DNA of 64,000 nucleotides, taken from Streptosporangium sandarakinum. Its GTDB lineage: Bacteria; Actinomycetota; Actinomycetes; Streptosporangiales; Streptosporangiaceae. A model generated the notes under the pieces. It ran no database searches. It worked only from the letters and a program-made list of their open reading frames with translations, and was not told where the DNA came from. Where the stretch lies: the NCBI RefSeq assembly GCF_013409935.1, contig NZ_JACCCO010000002.1, positions 1,302,001 to 1,366,000 on the forward strand, in the 5' to 3' direction. Below are positions 1 through 7,341 of this stretch, one piece after another (position 1 is the first letter of the stretch; each line of letters begins with the position of its first letter). The position numbers were made by a program, and so were the translations under genes.

Positions 1-100
1 CGTACGGCTGGCCCGCGACACCGCCCCCGGCGAGGAGCTGACGGTCCGGTTCTCCGACGACCGGGTGACGGTCCGGAGGGACCCGGAGCCGACGGGCTGA
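1..100 (+). CDS. xseA: Exodeoxyribonuclease VII large subunit, C-terminal end (partial)
   Basis: Only the last 32 codons are in the window; the reading frame starts at base 2 and stops at TGA 98-100. The peptide contains GEELTVRFSDDRVTV, the small C-terminal beta element typical of XseA. The family forms the catalytic subunit of exonuclease VII, which degrades single-stranded DNA in the cytoplasm. The call rests mainly on xseB lying directly downstream in the same direction, the usual arrangement. The gene body lies before the window. Confidence 0.75.
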   Translation, partial: VRLARDTAPGEELTVRFSDDRVTVRRDPEPTG

Positions 101-290
101 CCGCCGGGCGGAATACCGCCCGGCGCCCGGGGCCGGACGGACGGCGAGCGGGAAGGTCCCGGGGCGGCCCCGGGGCAGGCTGGTGGCGCCGGGGCGGGCG
201 TTCCGTCGCGAACGCGGCCGTGACGGCTGTGACGGCCGTGGCGGCTGTGGGAAGGCCGGGGAGCCGGGCCGTACGGCCTATGGTGGGTAC

Positions 291-521
291 GTGGCCGATG
301 AGAAGACACCGTCGTACGAGCAGGCGCGCGAGGAACTGACCGAGGTGGTCCGCCGCCTTGAGGCGGGCGGGCTGACGCTGGAGCAGTCGATCGAGCTGTG
401 GGAGCGCGGCGAGAGGCTCGCGACCGTGTGCGAGGAGTGGCTCCAGGGCGCGCGGGTGAAGCTCGCCGCCGCCATGGCGCAGCGCCGCCAGCCCGACCTG
501 TCGGGCGACTCGCCCTTCTGA
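291..521 (+). CDS. xseB: Exodeoxyribonuclease VII small subunit
   Basis: This 76-residue protein matches the whole XseB fold: two helices with SYEQAREELTEVVRRLEAG, then LTLEQSIELWERGERLA and a C-terminal helix with CEEWL. XseB coats the long helix of XseA and is needed for exonuclease VII activity. The GTG at 291 gives the usual family length. The frame stays open back to 183, but that extension is Gly/Arg-rich and unlike the family. The tail SGDSPF is typical of actinobacterial members. It lies about 190 nt after xseA and is probably in the same operon. Confidence 0.93.
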   Translation: MADEKTPSYEQAREELTEVVRRLEAGGLTLEQSIELWERGERLATVCEEWLQGARVKLAAAMAQRRQPDLSGDSPF

Positions 522-554
522 CCCCGGACCGCTCGCCTTCCGGGACCTCCGCTC

Positions 555-614
555 CTGACCCGTCCGGTTCACGGCTGACCCGTCCGGTTCACGGCTGACC
601 CGCCCGGTTCACGG
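555..614 (+). repeat. Tandem repeat, 20 bp x 3
   Basis: Three head-to-tail copies of CTGACCCGTCCGGTTCACGG start at 555, 575 and 595; the third differs by one base. The array fills the gap between the convergent xseB and DUF4245 genes. No hairpin or ORF explains it. Confidence 0.9.
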
Positions 615-714
615 CGGCTCCGGCCGCGCGGCTTCGGGGCGGCTCCCTTCCGGCCGTCCGGTCCGGGCGGCTCAGGCTTCGACGGGTGGGTCCCCGTGTC
701 CGGGCCGCGCGGCG

Positions 715-1248
715 TTACGGGGTCGGCTTCGGCTGCTGCTTGAGGGAGGCGGCCAGGGTGGTCAGCTCGTCCCACTGGGCGGTGCCGGTGACGACGACGG
801 TGGCGTCGGGCAGGAGCCGGACGAGGGAGCGCTGGTTCTTGTCCTTGCGGAAGCGCTGCTCCCAGGTCGCGCCGCCGATCTGGACGTTCCCGGTGACCTC
901 GGTGGTGTTGGCCATCCGGGAGGCGAAGTCGGCGGCGGGCTTCCCGTTGCTCTGGGCGAGCATCGCGTGGGAGCGCCGGGCGGTGGCGAACCCGAGCCGC
1001 CACGTCGTCGTGTCCTTCTCCTGGGCCGCCCGCGAGCTGGTCGGAATCCAGCCGGCCGGCACCTGGGACGGCGCCCACACCTCGTACGGCGCGGTGCGGC
1101 GCAGGTTGGCGACGTCCATCGAGTAGTCGATCCTGGGAATGTGCTCGGTCCTGCTCTGCGGCGTGACCAGCAGGAAAAGGCCCACGGCCGCGAGGCAGAC
1201 GAGCATCGCGAACGCGTAGCCGTAGAAACCCTGAGTGAAACGTCGCAC
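715..1248 (-). CDS. DUF4245 membrane-anchored protein
   Basis: The protein has 177 residues. A membrane helix occupies about residues 8-28 (YGYAFAMLVCLAAVGLFLLV), followed by an extracytoplasmic domain with IDYSMDVANLRRTAPYEVWAP and WIPTSSR, typical of DUF4245. The molecular role of the family is unknown; in actinobacteria it is often found near glpX and xseAB, as here. GTG 1248 is chosen because the helix then follows a short basic N-terminus (VRRFTQG); the codon upstream that reads V is GTC and cannot start. No good ribosome site is visible. Confidence 0.85.
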   Translation of the reverse strand: MRRFTQGFYGYAFAMLVCLAAVGLFLLVTPQSRTEHIPRIDYSMDVANLRRTAPYEVWAPSQVPAGWIPTSSRAAQEKDTTTWRLGFATARRSHAMLAQSNGKPAADFASRMANTTEVTGNVQIGGATWEQRFRKDKNQRSLVRLLPDATVVVTGTAQWDELTTLAASLKQQPKPTP

Positions 1249-1403
1249 GATTGTCGAGACTATCCGTCCGGCGGGGCGGTCCGCCCGCCGGGGCACACCC
1301 GCCGCGGCGCCCCGTGGCCTCCGGGGACTGCGGGGGCTCCGGGGACTCCCGGGAAGCCTCCCGGGGGGACCGTACCTTCCCGGAGGGGGCGGTCCGCGGG
1401 GGC

Positions 1404-2021
1404 TCAGGGGCGGCGGATCTGCCCGATGATGGCCAGCGCGTCCTCGACCAGACCGCGGGAGGCGGCCTCGTCCTCCGACAGGGCCACCTCCGACACGGCG
1501 GCGGCCAGCGCCCCGGTGAGGACCACCACCAGCGCGCCCTCGTCCCCTTCGAAGAGGGTGGCGTTGCGCTTGGCCCACTGACGCAGCCGGTCGCGCATGA
1601 CGACCTCGAAGCCGGGCGGCCCGTCTCCGCGCAGGAACAGCGCGGCCAGCTCGCGTTCGGCCAGGCACCCCTCCAGGTAGGCGCGGGCGCCGGCGATGAA
1701 CAGCCGCATCGGGTCGCCCTCCCCCGCGGCGCGGGCCTCCTGGACGGCCTGCCTGGTCCGCTGGGTCTGGCGGGTCTGGAACTCCTCGAACAGGGTCAGG
1801 TAGAGGTCGGCCTTGCCGGAGAAGTGGTGGTAGAGACTGCCGACGCTGGCCCTGGCCCGCGCGACGACGTCGGTGACCCCCGCCTCGGCGAAGCCGCTCT
1901 CGACGAAGGTCTCCCGCGCGGCCGTCAGGAGCGCGACGCGCGTGGCGGCGCCCCGCTCGGAGCTTCGCGGGGACGCGCCGGTCACCGGCCGTACCTCGGG
2001 CCGTATCGTGTCGCCGCTCAT
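1404..2021 (-). CDS. TetR/AcrR family transcriptional regulator
   Basis: This 205-residue protein has an N-terminal TetR helix-turn-helix (about residues 28-70: [32 protein letters not shown]) and an all-helical C-terminal ligand domain. TetR proteins are dimeric repressors released by small molecules. The ATG at 2021 follows a strong ribosome site (GGAGGTGACGG). It is transcribed away from glpX, and a palindromic element in the shared 131-bp spacer suggests self-regulation and possibly control of glpX. The ligand cannot be predicted. Confidence 0.92.
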   Translation of the reverse strand: MSGDTIRPEVRPVTGASPRSSERGAATRVALLTAARETFVESGFAEAGVTDVVARARASVGSLYHHFSGKADLYLTLFEEFQTRQTQRTRQAVQEARAAGEGDPMRLFIAGARAYLEGCLAERELAALFLRGDGPPGFEVVMRDRLRQWAKRNATLFEGDEGALVVVLTGALAAAVSEVALSEDEAASRGLVEDALAIIGQIRRP

Positions 2022-2108
2022 CCGTCACCTCCGCGAAGGCCCCCGCCCTCGGGCAGGAGATGGAGTCGAGACGGCACATTATCCTCCCCGGCCGGGCAGA
2101 AAAGGGGG

Positions 2109-2129
2109 ACAACTACGATCGTTGTCGTA
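2109..2129. promoter_or_regulatory. Candidate TetR operator between tetR and glpX
   Basis: Two overlapping dyads are visible: ACAAC-N7-GTTGT (2109-2125) and TACGA-N6-TCGTA (2114-2129), with the palindrome ACGATCGT at 2115-2122. The element lies 87 bp upstream of the tetR start and 24 bp upstream of the glpX start, where a TetR dimer could block both promoters. Binding is inferred. Confidence 0.6.
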
Positions 2130-2152
2130 ATCGACGAGAGGGGCCCTTCTCC

Positions 2153-3187
2153 ATGTCCGACCAGACGTCCGTCCCCGCCGCACTCGCCACGGGTGAGCAC
2201 GCGCCCGACCGCAACCTCGCCCTGGAGCTGGTCCGGGTCACCGAGGCCGCCGCGATGGCCGCCGCCCGCTGGGTCGGGCGCGGCGACAAGAACGGCGCCG
2301 ACGGCGCCGCGGTGAACGCGATGCGCCAGCTGATCAACACCGTGTCGATGAAGGGCGTGGTGGTGATCGGCGAGGGCGAGAAGGACAACGCGCCGATGCT
2401 CTACAACGGCGAGGAGGTGGGGGACGGCAGCGGCGCCGAGTGCGACGTCGCCGTGGACCCGATCGACGGCACCCGCCTGACCGCCCTCGGCATGCCGAAC
2501 GGGATCTCGGTCATCGCGGTCAGCGAGCGCGGCTCGATGTACGACCCCTCGGCCGTCTTCTACATGGACAAGCTCGTCACCGGCCCGGACGCCGCCGACG
2601 CGGTGGACATCGACGCTCCCGTGGCCGACAACGTCGCCGCCGTGGCACGTGCCAAGGGCGGCGAGCCGTCGGACGTGACCGTGGTCATCCTCGACCGGCC
2701 CCGCCACGAGAAGATCATCAGGGAGGTCCGGGAGGCCGGCGCGCGGATCAAGCTGATCACCGACGGCGACGTGGCCGGCGCGATCATGGCCGTCCGCCGC
2801 GGCACCGGCGTGGACCTGATGCTCGGCATCGGCGGCACCCCCGAGGGCATCATCGCGGCCTGCGCGATCAAGTGCCTGGGCGGTGTCATCCAGGGCAGGC
2901 TGTGGCCGCAGGACGACGCCGAGCGGCGCCGGGCGCTGGACGCCGGCCTCGACCTGGACGCCAAGCTGACCACCGACGACCTGGTCAGGTCCGACGACGT
3001 GTTCTTCGCGGCCACCGGGATCACCGACGGCGAGCTCATGCAGGGCGTCCGCTACCACGGCCGGTACGCCGTGACCAACTCCCTGGTCATGCGGGGCCGG
3101 TCCGGAACGATCCGCAGGATCGAGAGCGAGCACCAGCTCTGGAAGCTGCGCGCCTACAGCGCGATCAACTTCGACAGCGCGAGCTGA
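2153..3187 (+). CDS. glpX: Class II fructose-1,6-bisphosphatase (GlpX)
   Basis: The 344-residue protein hydrolyses fructose 1,6-bisphosphate to fructose 6-phosphate, the committed step of gluconeogenesis. GlpX signatures are present: [15 protein letters not shown], the metal-binding acidic patch [28 protein letters not shown] and [10 protein letters not shown]. Mg2+ or Mn2+ dependence is known for the family. ATG 2153 gives the usual length and the MSDQ start; the open frame back to 2060 covers the operator region. In actinobacteria this is normally the only FBPase, so it acts together with pckG at 39-41 kb. Confidence 0.97.
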   Translation: MSDQTSVPAALATGEHAPDRNLALELVRVTEAAAMAAARWVGRGDKNGADGAAVNAMRQLINTVSMKGVVVIGEGEKDNAPMLYNGEEVGDGSGAECDVAVDPIDGTRLTALGMPNGISVIAVSERGSMYDPSAVFYMDKLVTGPDAADAVDIDAPVADNVAAVARAKGGEPSDVTVVILDRPRHEKIIREVREAGARIKLITDGDVAGAIMAVRRGTGVDLMLGIGGTPEGIIAACAIKCLGGVIQGRLWPQDDAERRRALDAGLDLDAKLTTDDLVRSDDVFFAATGITDGELMQGVRYHGRYAVTNSLVMRGRSGTIRRIESEHQLWKLRAYSAINFDSAS

Positions 3188-3216
3188 GCCCGGCGCGAGC
3201 CGAACCCGGCACGGAG

Positions 3217-3240
3217 CGGGCCCGGCACGGACCGGGCCCG
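3217..3240. terminator. Candidate bidirectional terminator
   Basis: A perfect 9-bp inverted repeat, CGGGCCCGG-N6-CCGGGCCCG, lies 30 nt after the glpX stop and between convergent genes. No T-tract follows, as is common in high-GC actinomycetes. Confidence 0.55.
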
Positions 3241-3340
3241 AACCCGGTGCGGGACGCGCGTGTCCCGCCGCCGGGCCGCCGCCCCCGGGTCCCGGGCGGC
3301 GGTCCGGCGGCGGTTCGGCGACGGTCCGGCGGAGGAGTCG

Positions 3341-3943
3341 TCAGCGGCGGAACCAGGAGCGGCGCGGGCGCTTGGGCGGCTTGGCCACGACGCTCCCCAG
3401 GCTGACCAGCCCGGTGATCTCGATGACCGGGCCGCCGGGCGCGGGCGGCACCTGGTTGTGCATGCCGCCCATGACGGTCGAGGCGGCCATCTCGATCCGG
3501 ACGCCCTCCGGGACGATCAGCGTGAGGGTTCCGCACAGCACCGTGGCCTGGACGGTGACGCGGCTCGACTGCAGCATGGCCTCGCGCAGGTCGAGCGTGA
3601 CGTTGGCGCAGATCGCGGTCGCGGGGAAGCGGGTGGGCACCACCCAGCGCCCCGAGTGCTCCTGTGAGCCGAAGAACGCCGTCACCGCGCGGATGTCGGT
3701 CCGCAGCGGCTGGGCCTCGGGGGGAAGCAGGTCGGTCGTGAGCACGGTGAGCTCGCCGAGCGTGCGGGCCCGGTAGAGCGCCTCGATCCGCTCCTCGTGC
3801 TCGACCGGGTCGAGTCGCCCGTCGGCGAGCGCGTCGCCGAGCACGGCGGCCACCCGCTCCCGGTCGGCGCTGCCCGCCCGCAGGTCGCCGGGGCGGGGCT
3901 CTCCCCCGCGCCCGGGGACCACCGGAGGCTGAGAACTTTCCAC
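3341..3943 (-). CDS. DUF1707 / LiaF-like C-terminal domain protein
   Basis: The protein has 200 residues. The DUF1707 domain is near the N-terminus (about residues 23-75: RAGSADRERVAAVLGDALADGRLDPVEHEERI). A beta-rich domain follows (about 85-180: AVTAFFGSQEHSGRWVVP, LCGTLTLIVPEGVRIE) that resembles the cell-wall-stress response domain of LiaF/VraT-type proteins. The tail is basic (KPPKRPRRSWFRR). No membrane helix is visible. The GTG at 3943 lies 7 nt after a -10-like TAGGGT (3956-3951, minus strand), so the mRNA may be leaderless. The exact role is unknown. Confidence 0.85.
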   Translation of the reverse strand: MESSQPPVVPGRGGEPRPGDLRAGSADRERVAAVLGDALADGRLDPVEHEERIEALYRARTLGELTVLTTDLLPPEAQPLRTDIRAVTAFFGSQEHSGRWVVPTRFPATAICANVTLDLREAMLQSSRVTVQATVLCGTLTLIVPEGVRIEMAASTVMGGMHNQVPPAPGGPVIEITGLVSLGSVVAKPPKRPRRSWFRR

Positions 3944-4024
3944 GCCTCCGACCCTAGCCGCCGCGACGGCGGGGAGCGGACCCTCGGTACGGTCTCGGAG
4001 GCGGGGGCGCCGGTCGCGTCCGGC

Positions 4025-4134
4025 GTCCTCGTGGCGCTCCCACGCCGCCCCGGTCAGCGGGTCCCACGCCCATCACGGCGCCCTCGTGGCGTTCCCGCGC
4101 CTCCCCGGCCGGCGGGTCGCGCGCTCATCGCGGC
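4025..4134 (+). repeat. Imperfect tandem duplication, 55 bp x 2, over the iolB 3' end
   Basis: Two adjacent copies (from 4025 and from 4080) share about 80% of positions, starting at CCTCGTGGCG and running to CATCACGGCGC / CATCGCGGCGC. The second copy contains the iolB stop codon. It looks like an old duplication of the end of the gene. Confidence 0.75.
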
Positions 4135-4946
4135 GCCTTGGCCATGGGGACGCGCGGGTCGATCGCCTGTTCGGCCCAGGAGGAGCGGACCCAGGCGTGC
4201 CGGGGATCGTCGGCGCAGGCCATGGTCCGCTTCTCGGCGGGCCCGGCCAGGACGTTGAGGTAGTACAGGTCGTAGCCGGGGGCGGCCATCGACGGGCCGT
4301 GGTAGCCGCGCGGGACGAGCACCACGTCGCCGCCCGCCACCTCCGTCAGCGTCTCGTGACCGCCGTAGACCCGCTGGTAGCCGGGACCGCCCTCGAAGTA
4401 GTAGATCTCCTCCAGCACCGCCTCGCACGCGGAGGCGGTGTCGTGCTTGTGCGGCGGGTAGGACGACCAGTTGCCGCCCGGGGTCAGCACCTCCACCGCG
4501 ACCAGCCGGTCGCAGTCGAAGGCGTCCGGCGCGCAGAAGTTGTTGACCTGCCGGGTGGCCTGCCCGGCCCCGCGGATCTCGACGGGGACGTCGCGCGCCG
4601 CGCCGTACCGGACGGGGAAGCTGCGCCGCGCGCGGGCGGCGGGGAGCGCGAAGCGGCCCGAGCCGGTGATCCGTACGGTCGCGCCGACGGGGAGGTAGAT
4701 GAAGTCGCTGACCTCGGAGAAGACGGAGGTACGGCCGTGCAGGACGAGCCGTACCCCGTCGCAGCGGACCTCGCACGAGCCCGACAGCGGCAGGACCAGC
4801 ATCTCCTCGTCGCCAGTGGTGAAGTCGACGCTCTCGCCGGACAGGCAGAGCACGCGGAGGCCGGTGTAGGCCCAGCCCGCCGTCTCAGGGGTGATCCACA
4901 GGGCCCAGGGGGACCGTGCCGTGCTGCCCGCCGGGACGAACGTCAT
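4125..4946 (-). CDS. iolB: 5-deoxy-glucuronate isomerase
   Basis: This 273-residue bicupin converts 5-deoxy-D-glucuronate to 2-deoxy-5-keto-D-gluconate in myo-inositol breakdown. Family marks are QVNNFCAPDAFDCDRLVAVEV, the metal ligands in YPPHKHDT and EEIYYFE, and PRGYHGP near the C-terminus. The start ATG overlaps the stop of the upstream aldolase gene (ATGA, 4943-4946), so translation is coupled. It is the last gene of the leftward operon 7079-4125. IolA, IolD and the IolC kinase are not in this window and must lie elsewhere. Confidence 0.95.
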   Translation of the reverse strand: MTFVPAGSTARSPWALWITPETAGWAYTGLRVLCLSGESVDFTTGDEEMLVLPLSGSCEVRCDGVRLVLHGRTSVFSEVSDFIYLPVGATVRITGSGRFALPAARARRSFPVRYGAARDVPVEIRGAGQATRQVNNFCAPDAFDCDRLVAVEVLTPGGNWSSYPPHKHDTASACEAVLEEIYYFEGGPGYQRVYGGHETLTEVAGGDVVLVPRGYHGPSMAAPGYDLYYLNVLAGPAEKRTMACADDPRHAWVRSSWAEQAIDPRVPMAKAPR

Positions 4947-5962
4947 GGCGCCTCCTCGGCCGGCACCTGGGCGGCAGGCCCGGCGTGCGGCGTCCGGGCG
5001 GGCCCGGATCGGGTGTCGCGGTCGGGTCGCTCGCTCATCGGTGCAACCTCCAGCATCCCCACGGCCGTGTCCACGGCCGCGGCCACGTCGTCATCGGAGG
5101 GGTACAGCAACGCGCGGCCGATCACAAGCCCCCGCACGCCGGGAAGCCGGAGCGCCGCGCGCCACGCGGCATAGGCGCGCTCGGGCGTTTCCCCCGGATC
5201 ACCGCCCAAAAGCAGCGTCGGCAGCGTGGTGGCCCGCATGACCCGCTCCATCCCCTCCACCACCGGGATCTTCAGCCAGGTGCGGGCGGAGGTCGCGCCG
5301 AGCCCCTGGCCGACGTGGATGGCGTGGATGACGCCCTCGGCGGACAGGTCGTGGACGACGCCCCGCTTCCCCCGCCGCGACCAGAAGGGCTCGACCATCG
5401 CGATCAGGCCGTGCGCGGCCAGCTCGGTGATCGCCCGGCCGCAGGATTCGAGGGTGGCGGCGGTGGCGGGGTCGTCCAGGCCGATCCGGCAGAGCATCTT
5501 GCCGCCGTCGAGGCCCATCCGGACGATCGAGGCGGTGTCGTAGGCGGTGAAGCGGTCGTCGAACTCGAACGCCGCCCCCTGCACGCCGCCCCGGTTCATG
5601 GAGCCGATGACGAGCTTGCCCTCCAGCGCGCCGAGCAGCAACAGGTCCTCGACGACGTCGGGGGTGGCCAGCAGGCCGTCCACGCCCGGCCGGGACAGCG
5701 CCGTGCACAGGCGTTCCAGCAGGTCCACCCGGCTGCCCATGGCGAGGGGCCGCCCGCCCACACCGAGTACGCCGCGGGCCGGATGGTCGGCAGCGATGAC
5801 GAGGATCTGGCCGCGCCCCTCCAGGGGGCTTCTGCGCCGCCGCGCGGCCGCGGCCTGCGCGATGCGCTCGGGGAAGCGGGCGCGGGTGTCGAGCAGGTTC
5901 CGGTGGTCCTCCTCGCGCAGGCGCGCGGCGACCCGGCCGGGCCCGGGCACGGCCTCGCTCAC
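4943..5962 (-). CDS. TIM-barrel aldolase of the Cgl0158/deoxyribose-phosphate aldolase-like family
   Basis: The 339-residue protein has ILVIAADHPARG with the catalytic-type Asp, GVDGLLATPDVVEDLLLLG, GGKMLCRIGLDD, TWLKIPVVEGMERVM with a probable Schiff-base Lys, and LLLGGDP. It belongs to the class I aldolase group annotated in actinobacterial inositol clusters, which probably cleaves a deoxy-phosphogluconate-type product. The GTG start at 5962 overlaps the preceding stop (GTGA) and its own stop overlaps the iolB start. The frame stays open far upstream, but that region codes for the IolE-like protein in another frame. The substrate is inferred from context. Confidence 0.85.
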   Translation of the reverse strand: MSEAVPGPGRVAARLREEDHRNLLDTRARFPERIAQAAAARRRRSPLEGRGQILVIAADHPARGVLGVGGRPLAMGSRVDLLERLCTALSRPGVDGLLATPDVVEDLLLLGALEGKLVIGSMNRGGVQGAAFEFDDRFTAYDTASIVRMGLDGGKMLCRIGLDDPATAATLESCGRAITELAAHGLIAMVEPFWSRRGKRGVVHDLSAEGVIHAIHVGQGLGATSARTWLKIPVVEGMERVMRATTLPTLLLGGDPGETPERAYAAWRAALRLPGVRGLVIGRALLYPSDDDVAAAVDTAVGMLEVAPMSERPDRDTRSGPARTPHAGPAAQVPAEEAP

Positions 5963-6987
5963 CGGCGTCCCCCGGCGGCCGGCCCGCCGTCGCGGGGGCC
6001 GTCGCCGCGGGGTGCGTCGCCGCCGGAAGCGGCGGCCGATCCGCCGTCGCCGGGACCGTCGCCACGGGGTGCGTCGCCACCCGAAGCGGCGGCCGATCCG
6101 CCGTCGAGTTCCCGCAGGTAGGCCAGGCTCTCCGCCATGTTCCGCCGGGGGACGTCGTCGTCCTCCCGGCCGAGCATGACGTCCTGTTCCAGGACGTACC
6201 ACCCGTCGTACCCGGCGGCGGCCAGGCCGGTGACGACGCCCGCGACGTCCACGTCGCCCCGGCCCAGCGGCCGGTACAGCCCCTCCCGCACCGCCCGGGC
6301 GTAGGGCGTCTCCCCCGCCCTGACCCGCGCGGCGAGACCGGCGTCGACGTCCTTGAGGTGGACGTGCGCGATCCGCCCGGCGGCCCGGACGACCATCCCG
6401 GCGGGGTCGGCGCCGCCGACGAGCAGGTGGCCGGTGTCCAGGCAGAGCGGCATGGCACTGCCGTCGAGGACGCGCTCCACCTCCTCGGCGTTCTCCACCA
6501 CGGTCCCGACGTGCGGGTGCAGGGCCACCGTCCGGCCGAACTCCTCGGCGGCCTTCGTGATCCGCTTCAGGTTGGCCAGCAGGGTCTTCCAGCCCTGGGC
6601 GTCCGGGACGTGCCTGGCATCGCGGCCCTGGGCGTCCGGGGCGTGCCTTTTGTCGTAGCCCTCCTCGTCCGCGGTCGCGGCGAGCACGAGTACCCCCACG
6701 TCGCCGTCCCGGAACGACCGCAGGGCGGCGCGCACCTCGGGGAGGGGGTCGTAGCGCGGTTCGTGCAGGATCACGGGGACGAATCCGCCGACGGCGCGCA
6801 GGCCGTACCCCTCCAGCATGGCGCGGCAGCGCGTCGGCGAGAGGGGCAGGAAGCCGTAGGGGCCGAGTTCGGTGGCCGTCAGGCCGAGGTCCCGCATCTC
6901 GGCGAGCACCTGGGAGCGGTCGAGCTGGCGGCCCCAGCCGGGGACCTCGCACACCCCCCACGAGATGGGCGCTCCGGCCGTCCTCAC
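5959..6987 (-). CDS. IolE-like sugar phosphate isomerase/epimerase (inosose dehydratase-like)
   Basis: The 342-residue protein is an AP-endonuclease-2-like TIM barrel. Visible marks are APISWGVCEVPGWG at the N-terminus, TATELGPYGF, HPHVGT, CLDTGH and HVHLKDVD with probable metal ligands, and VLEQDVMLG. Relatives dehydrate 2-keto-myo-inositol or epimerise related sugars. The GTG at 6987 overlaps the stop of a 31-codon leader ORF. The C-terminal 40 residues are a low-complexity tail with two 19-residue repeats (SAAASGGDAPRGDGP), and residues about 113-130 contain a smaller repeat (HAPDAQGRD/HVPDAQGW); neither belongs to the barrel. Confidence 0.85.
   Translation of the reverse strand: MRTAGAPISWGVCEVPGWGRQLDRSQVLAEMRDLGLTATELGPYGFLPLSPTRCRAMLEGYGLRAVGGFVPVILHEPRYDPLPEVRAALRSFRDGDVGVLVLAATADEEGYDKRHAPDAQGRDARHVPDAQGWKTLLANLKRITKAAEEFGRTVALHPHVGTVVENAEEVERVLDGSAMPLCLDTGHLLVGGADPAGMVVRAAGRIAHVHLKDVDAGLAARVRAGETPYARAVREGLYRPLGRGDVDVAGVVTGLAAAGYDGWYVLEQDVMLGREDDDVPRRNMAESLAYLRELDGGSAAASGGDAPRGDGPGDGGSAAASGGDAPRGDGPRDGGPAAGGRR
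5999..6112 (+). repeat. 57-bp in-frame tandem repeat in the IolE-like tail
   Basis: Two copies of a 57-bp unit (from 5999 and from 6056) encode two 19-residue units, DGGSAAASGGDAPRGDGP plus G or R. The length is a multiple of three, so the frame is kept. Confidence 0.85.
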
Positions 6988-7079
6988 GAGGCCACCGCCG
7001 TTCCACGCCGGGGACGCGCGACCGGGGGCGCGGGGGGAAACGGTCCGGTCGGGCTGACGTACGGCAGAGCACCGCGCAT
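6984..7079 (-). CDS. Small leader ORF coupled to the IolE-like gene (31 aa)
   Basis: A 31-codon ORF starts at ATG 7079, is preceded by a strong ribosome site (ACGGAGG, 4 nt spacer) and ends at TGA 6986-6984, overlapping the GTG start of the next gene. The peptide begins MRGALPYVSPTGPFPPAPP and is Pro-rich. The downstream GTG has no strong ribosome site of its own, so it may depend on ribosomes finishing this ORF. The promoter lies about 27 nt upstream. Whether the peptide matters, for example as a Pro-rich stalling leader, is unknown. Coding is inferred from the ribosome site and the overlap. Confidence 0.55.
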   Translation of the reverse strand: MRGALPYVSPTGPFPPAPPVARPRRGTAVAS

Positions 7080-7112
7080 GACGCCTCCGTGGGAGAAGCC
7101 TCTGGAACCCCT

Positions 7113-7141
7113 GTTCTAGGCAAGGAATCCGGGCCAGTCAA
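7113..7141 (-). promoter_or_regulatory. Promoter of the inositol-type operon
   Basis: On the minus strand, TTGACT (7141-7136), a 17-nt spacer and TAGAAC (7118-7113) form a good sigma-70-type promoter. Transcription would start near 7106, about 27 nt before the leader ORF. Confidence 0.75.
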
Positions 7142-7145
7142 GGTT

Positions 7146-7155
7146 TGTCAGGACA
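7146..7155. promoter_or_regulatory. Operator-like palindrome TGTC-AG-GACA
   Basis: The inverted repeat TGTCAGGACA lies just upstream of the -35 box, within TTTGTCAGGACATACC. Its position suits a regulator of the inositol-type operon, possibly of the GntR or LacI type. No such regulator is adjacent except the MocR gene, so the partner is unknown. Confidence 0.45.
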
Positions 7156-7301
7156 TACCAAGGATCTACCGGTACCCGGATCGGCGGTCCGCCGATCCGC
7201 CGGCGCCCGGACCTCCGGCCCGCGACGGGTCCGCGGCGGCCCGTCAGCGGAGCCCACGAAGCTCACGGAGCTTCAGCGGAACTCACAGAACTCACGGAGC
7301 C

Positions 7302-7341
7302 TCAGCGCGGTTCGCGGAGCTTCAGCGCGGTTCGCGGAGCT
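7302..7341 (+). repeat. 20-bp tandem repeat across the MocR stop codon
   Basis: Two copies of CTCAGCGCGGTTCGCGGAGC-type sequence (7301 and 7321) are followed on the left by decayed copies (GGAGCTTCAGCGGAACTCAC, from about 7268). The MocR stop codon lies inside a unit. The rest of the gap 7156-7321 shows only this repeat and no gene. Confidence 0.8.

Noticed and set aside
183..290. N-terminal extension of xseB
   Set aside because: Gly/Arg-rich and unlike the family; GTG 291 gives the normal XseB length.
4943..7141. A single 732-residue fusion protein
   Set aside because: Only the last 339 residues are family-like; the first part is an out-of-frame shadow of the IolE-like gene, and the GTGA overlap at 5959-5962 explains the junction.
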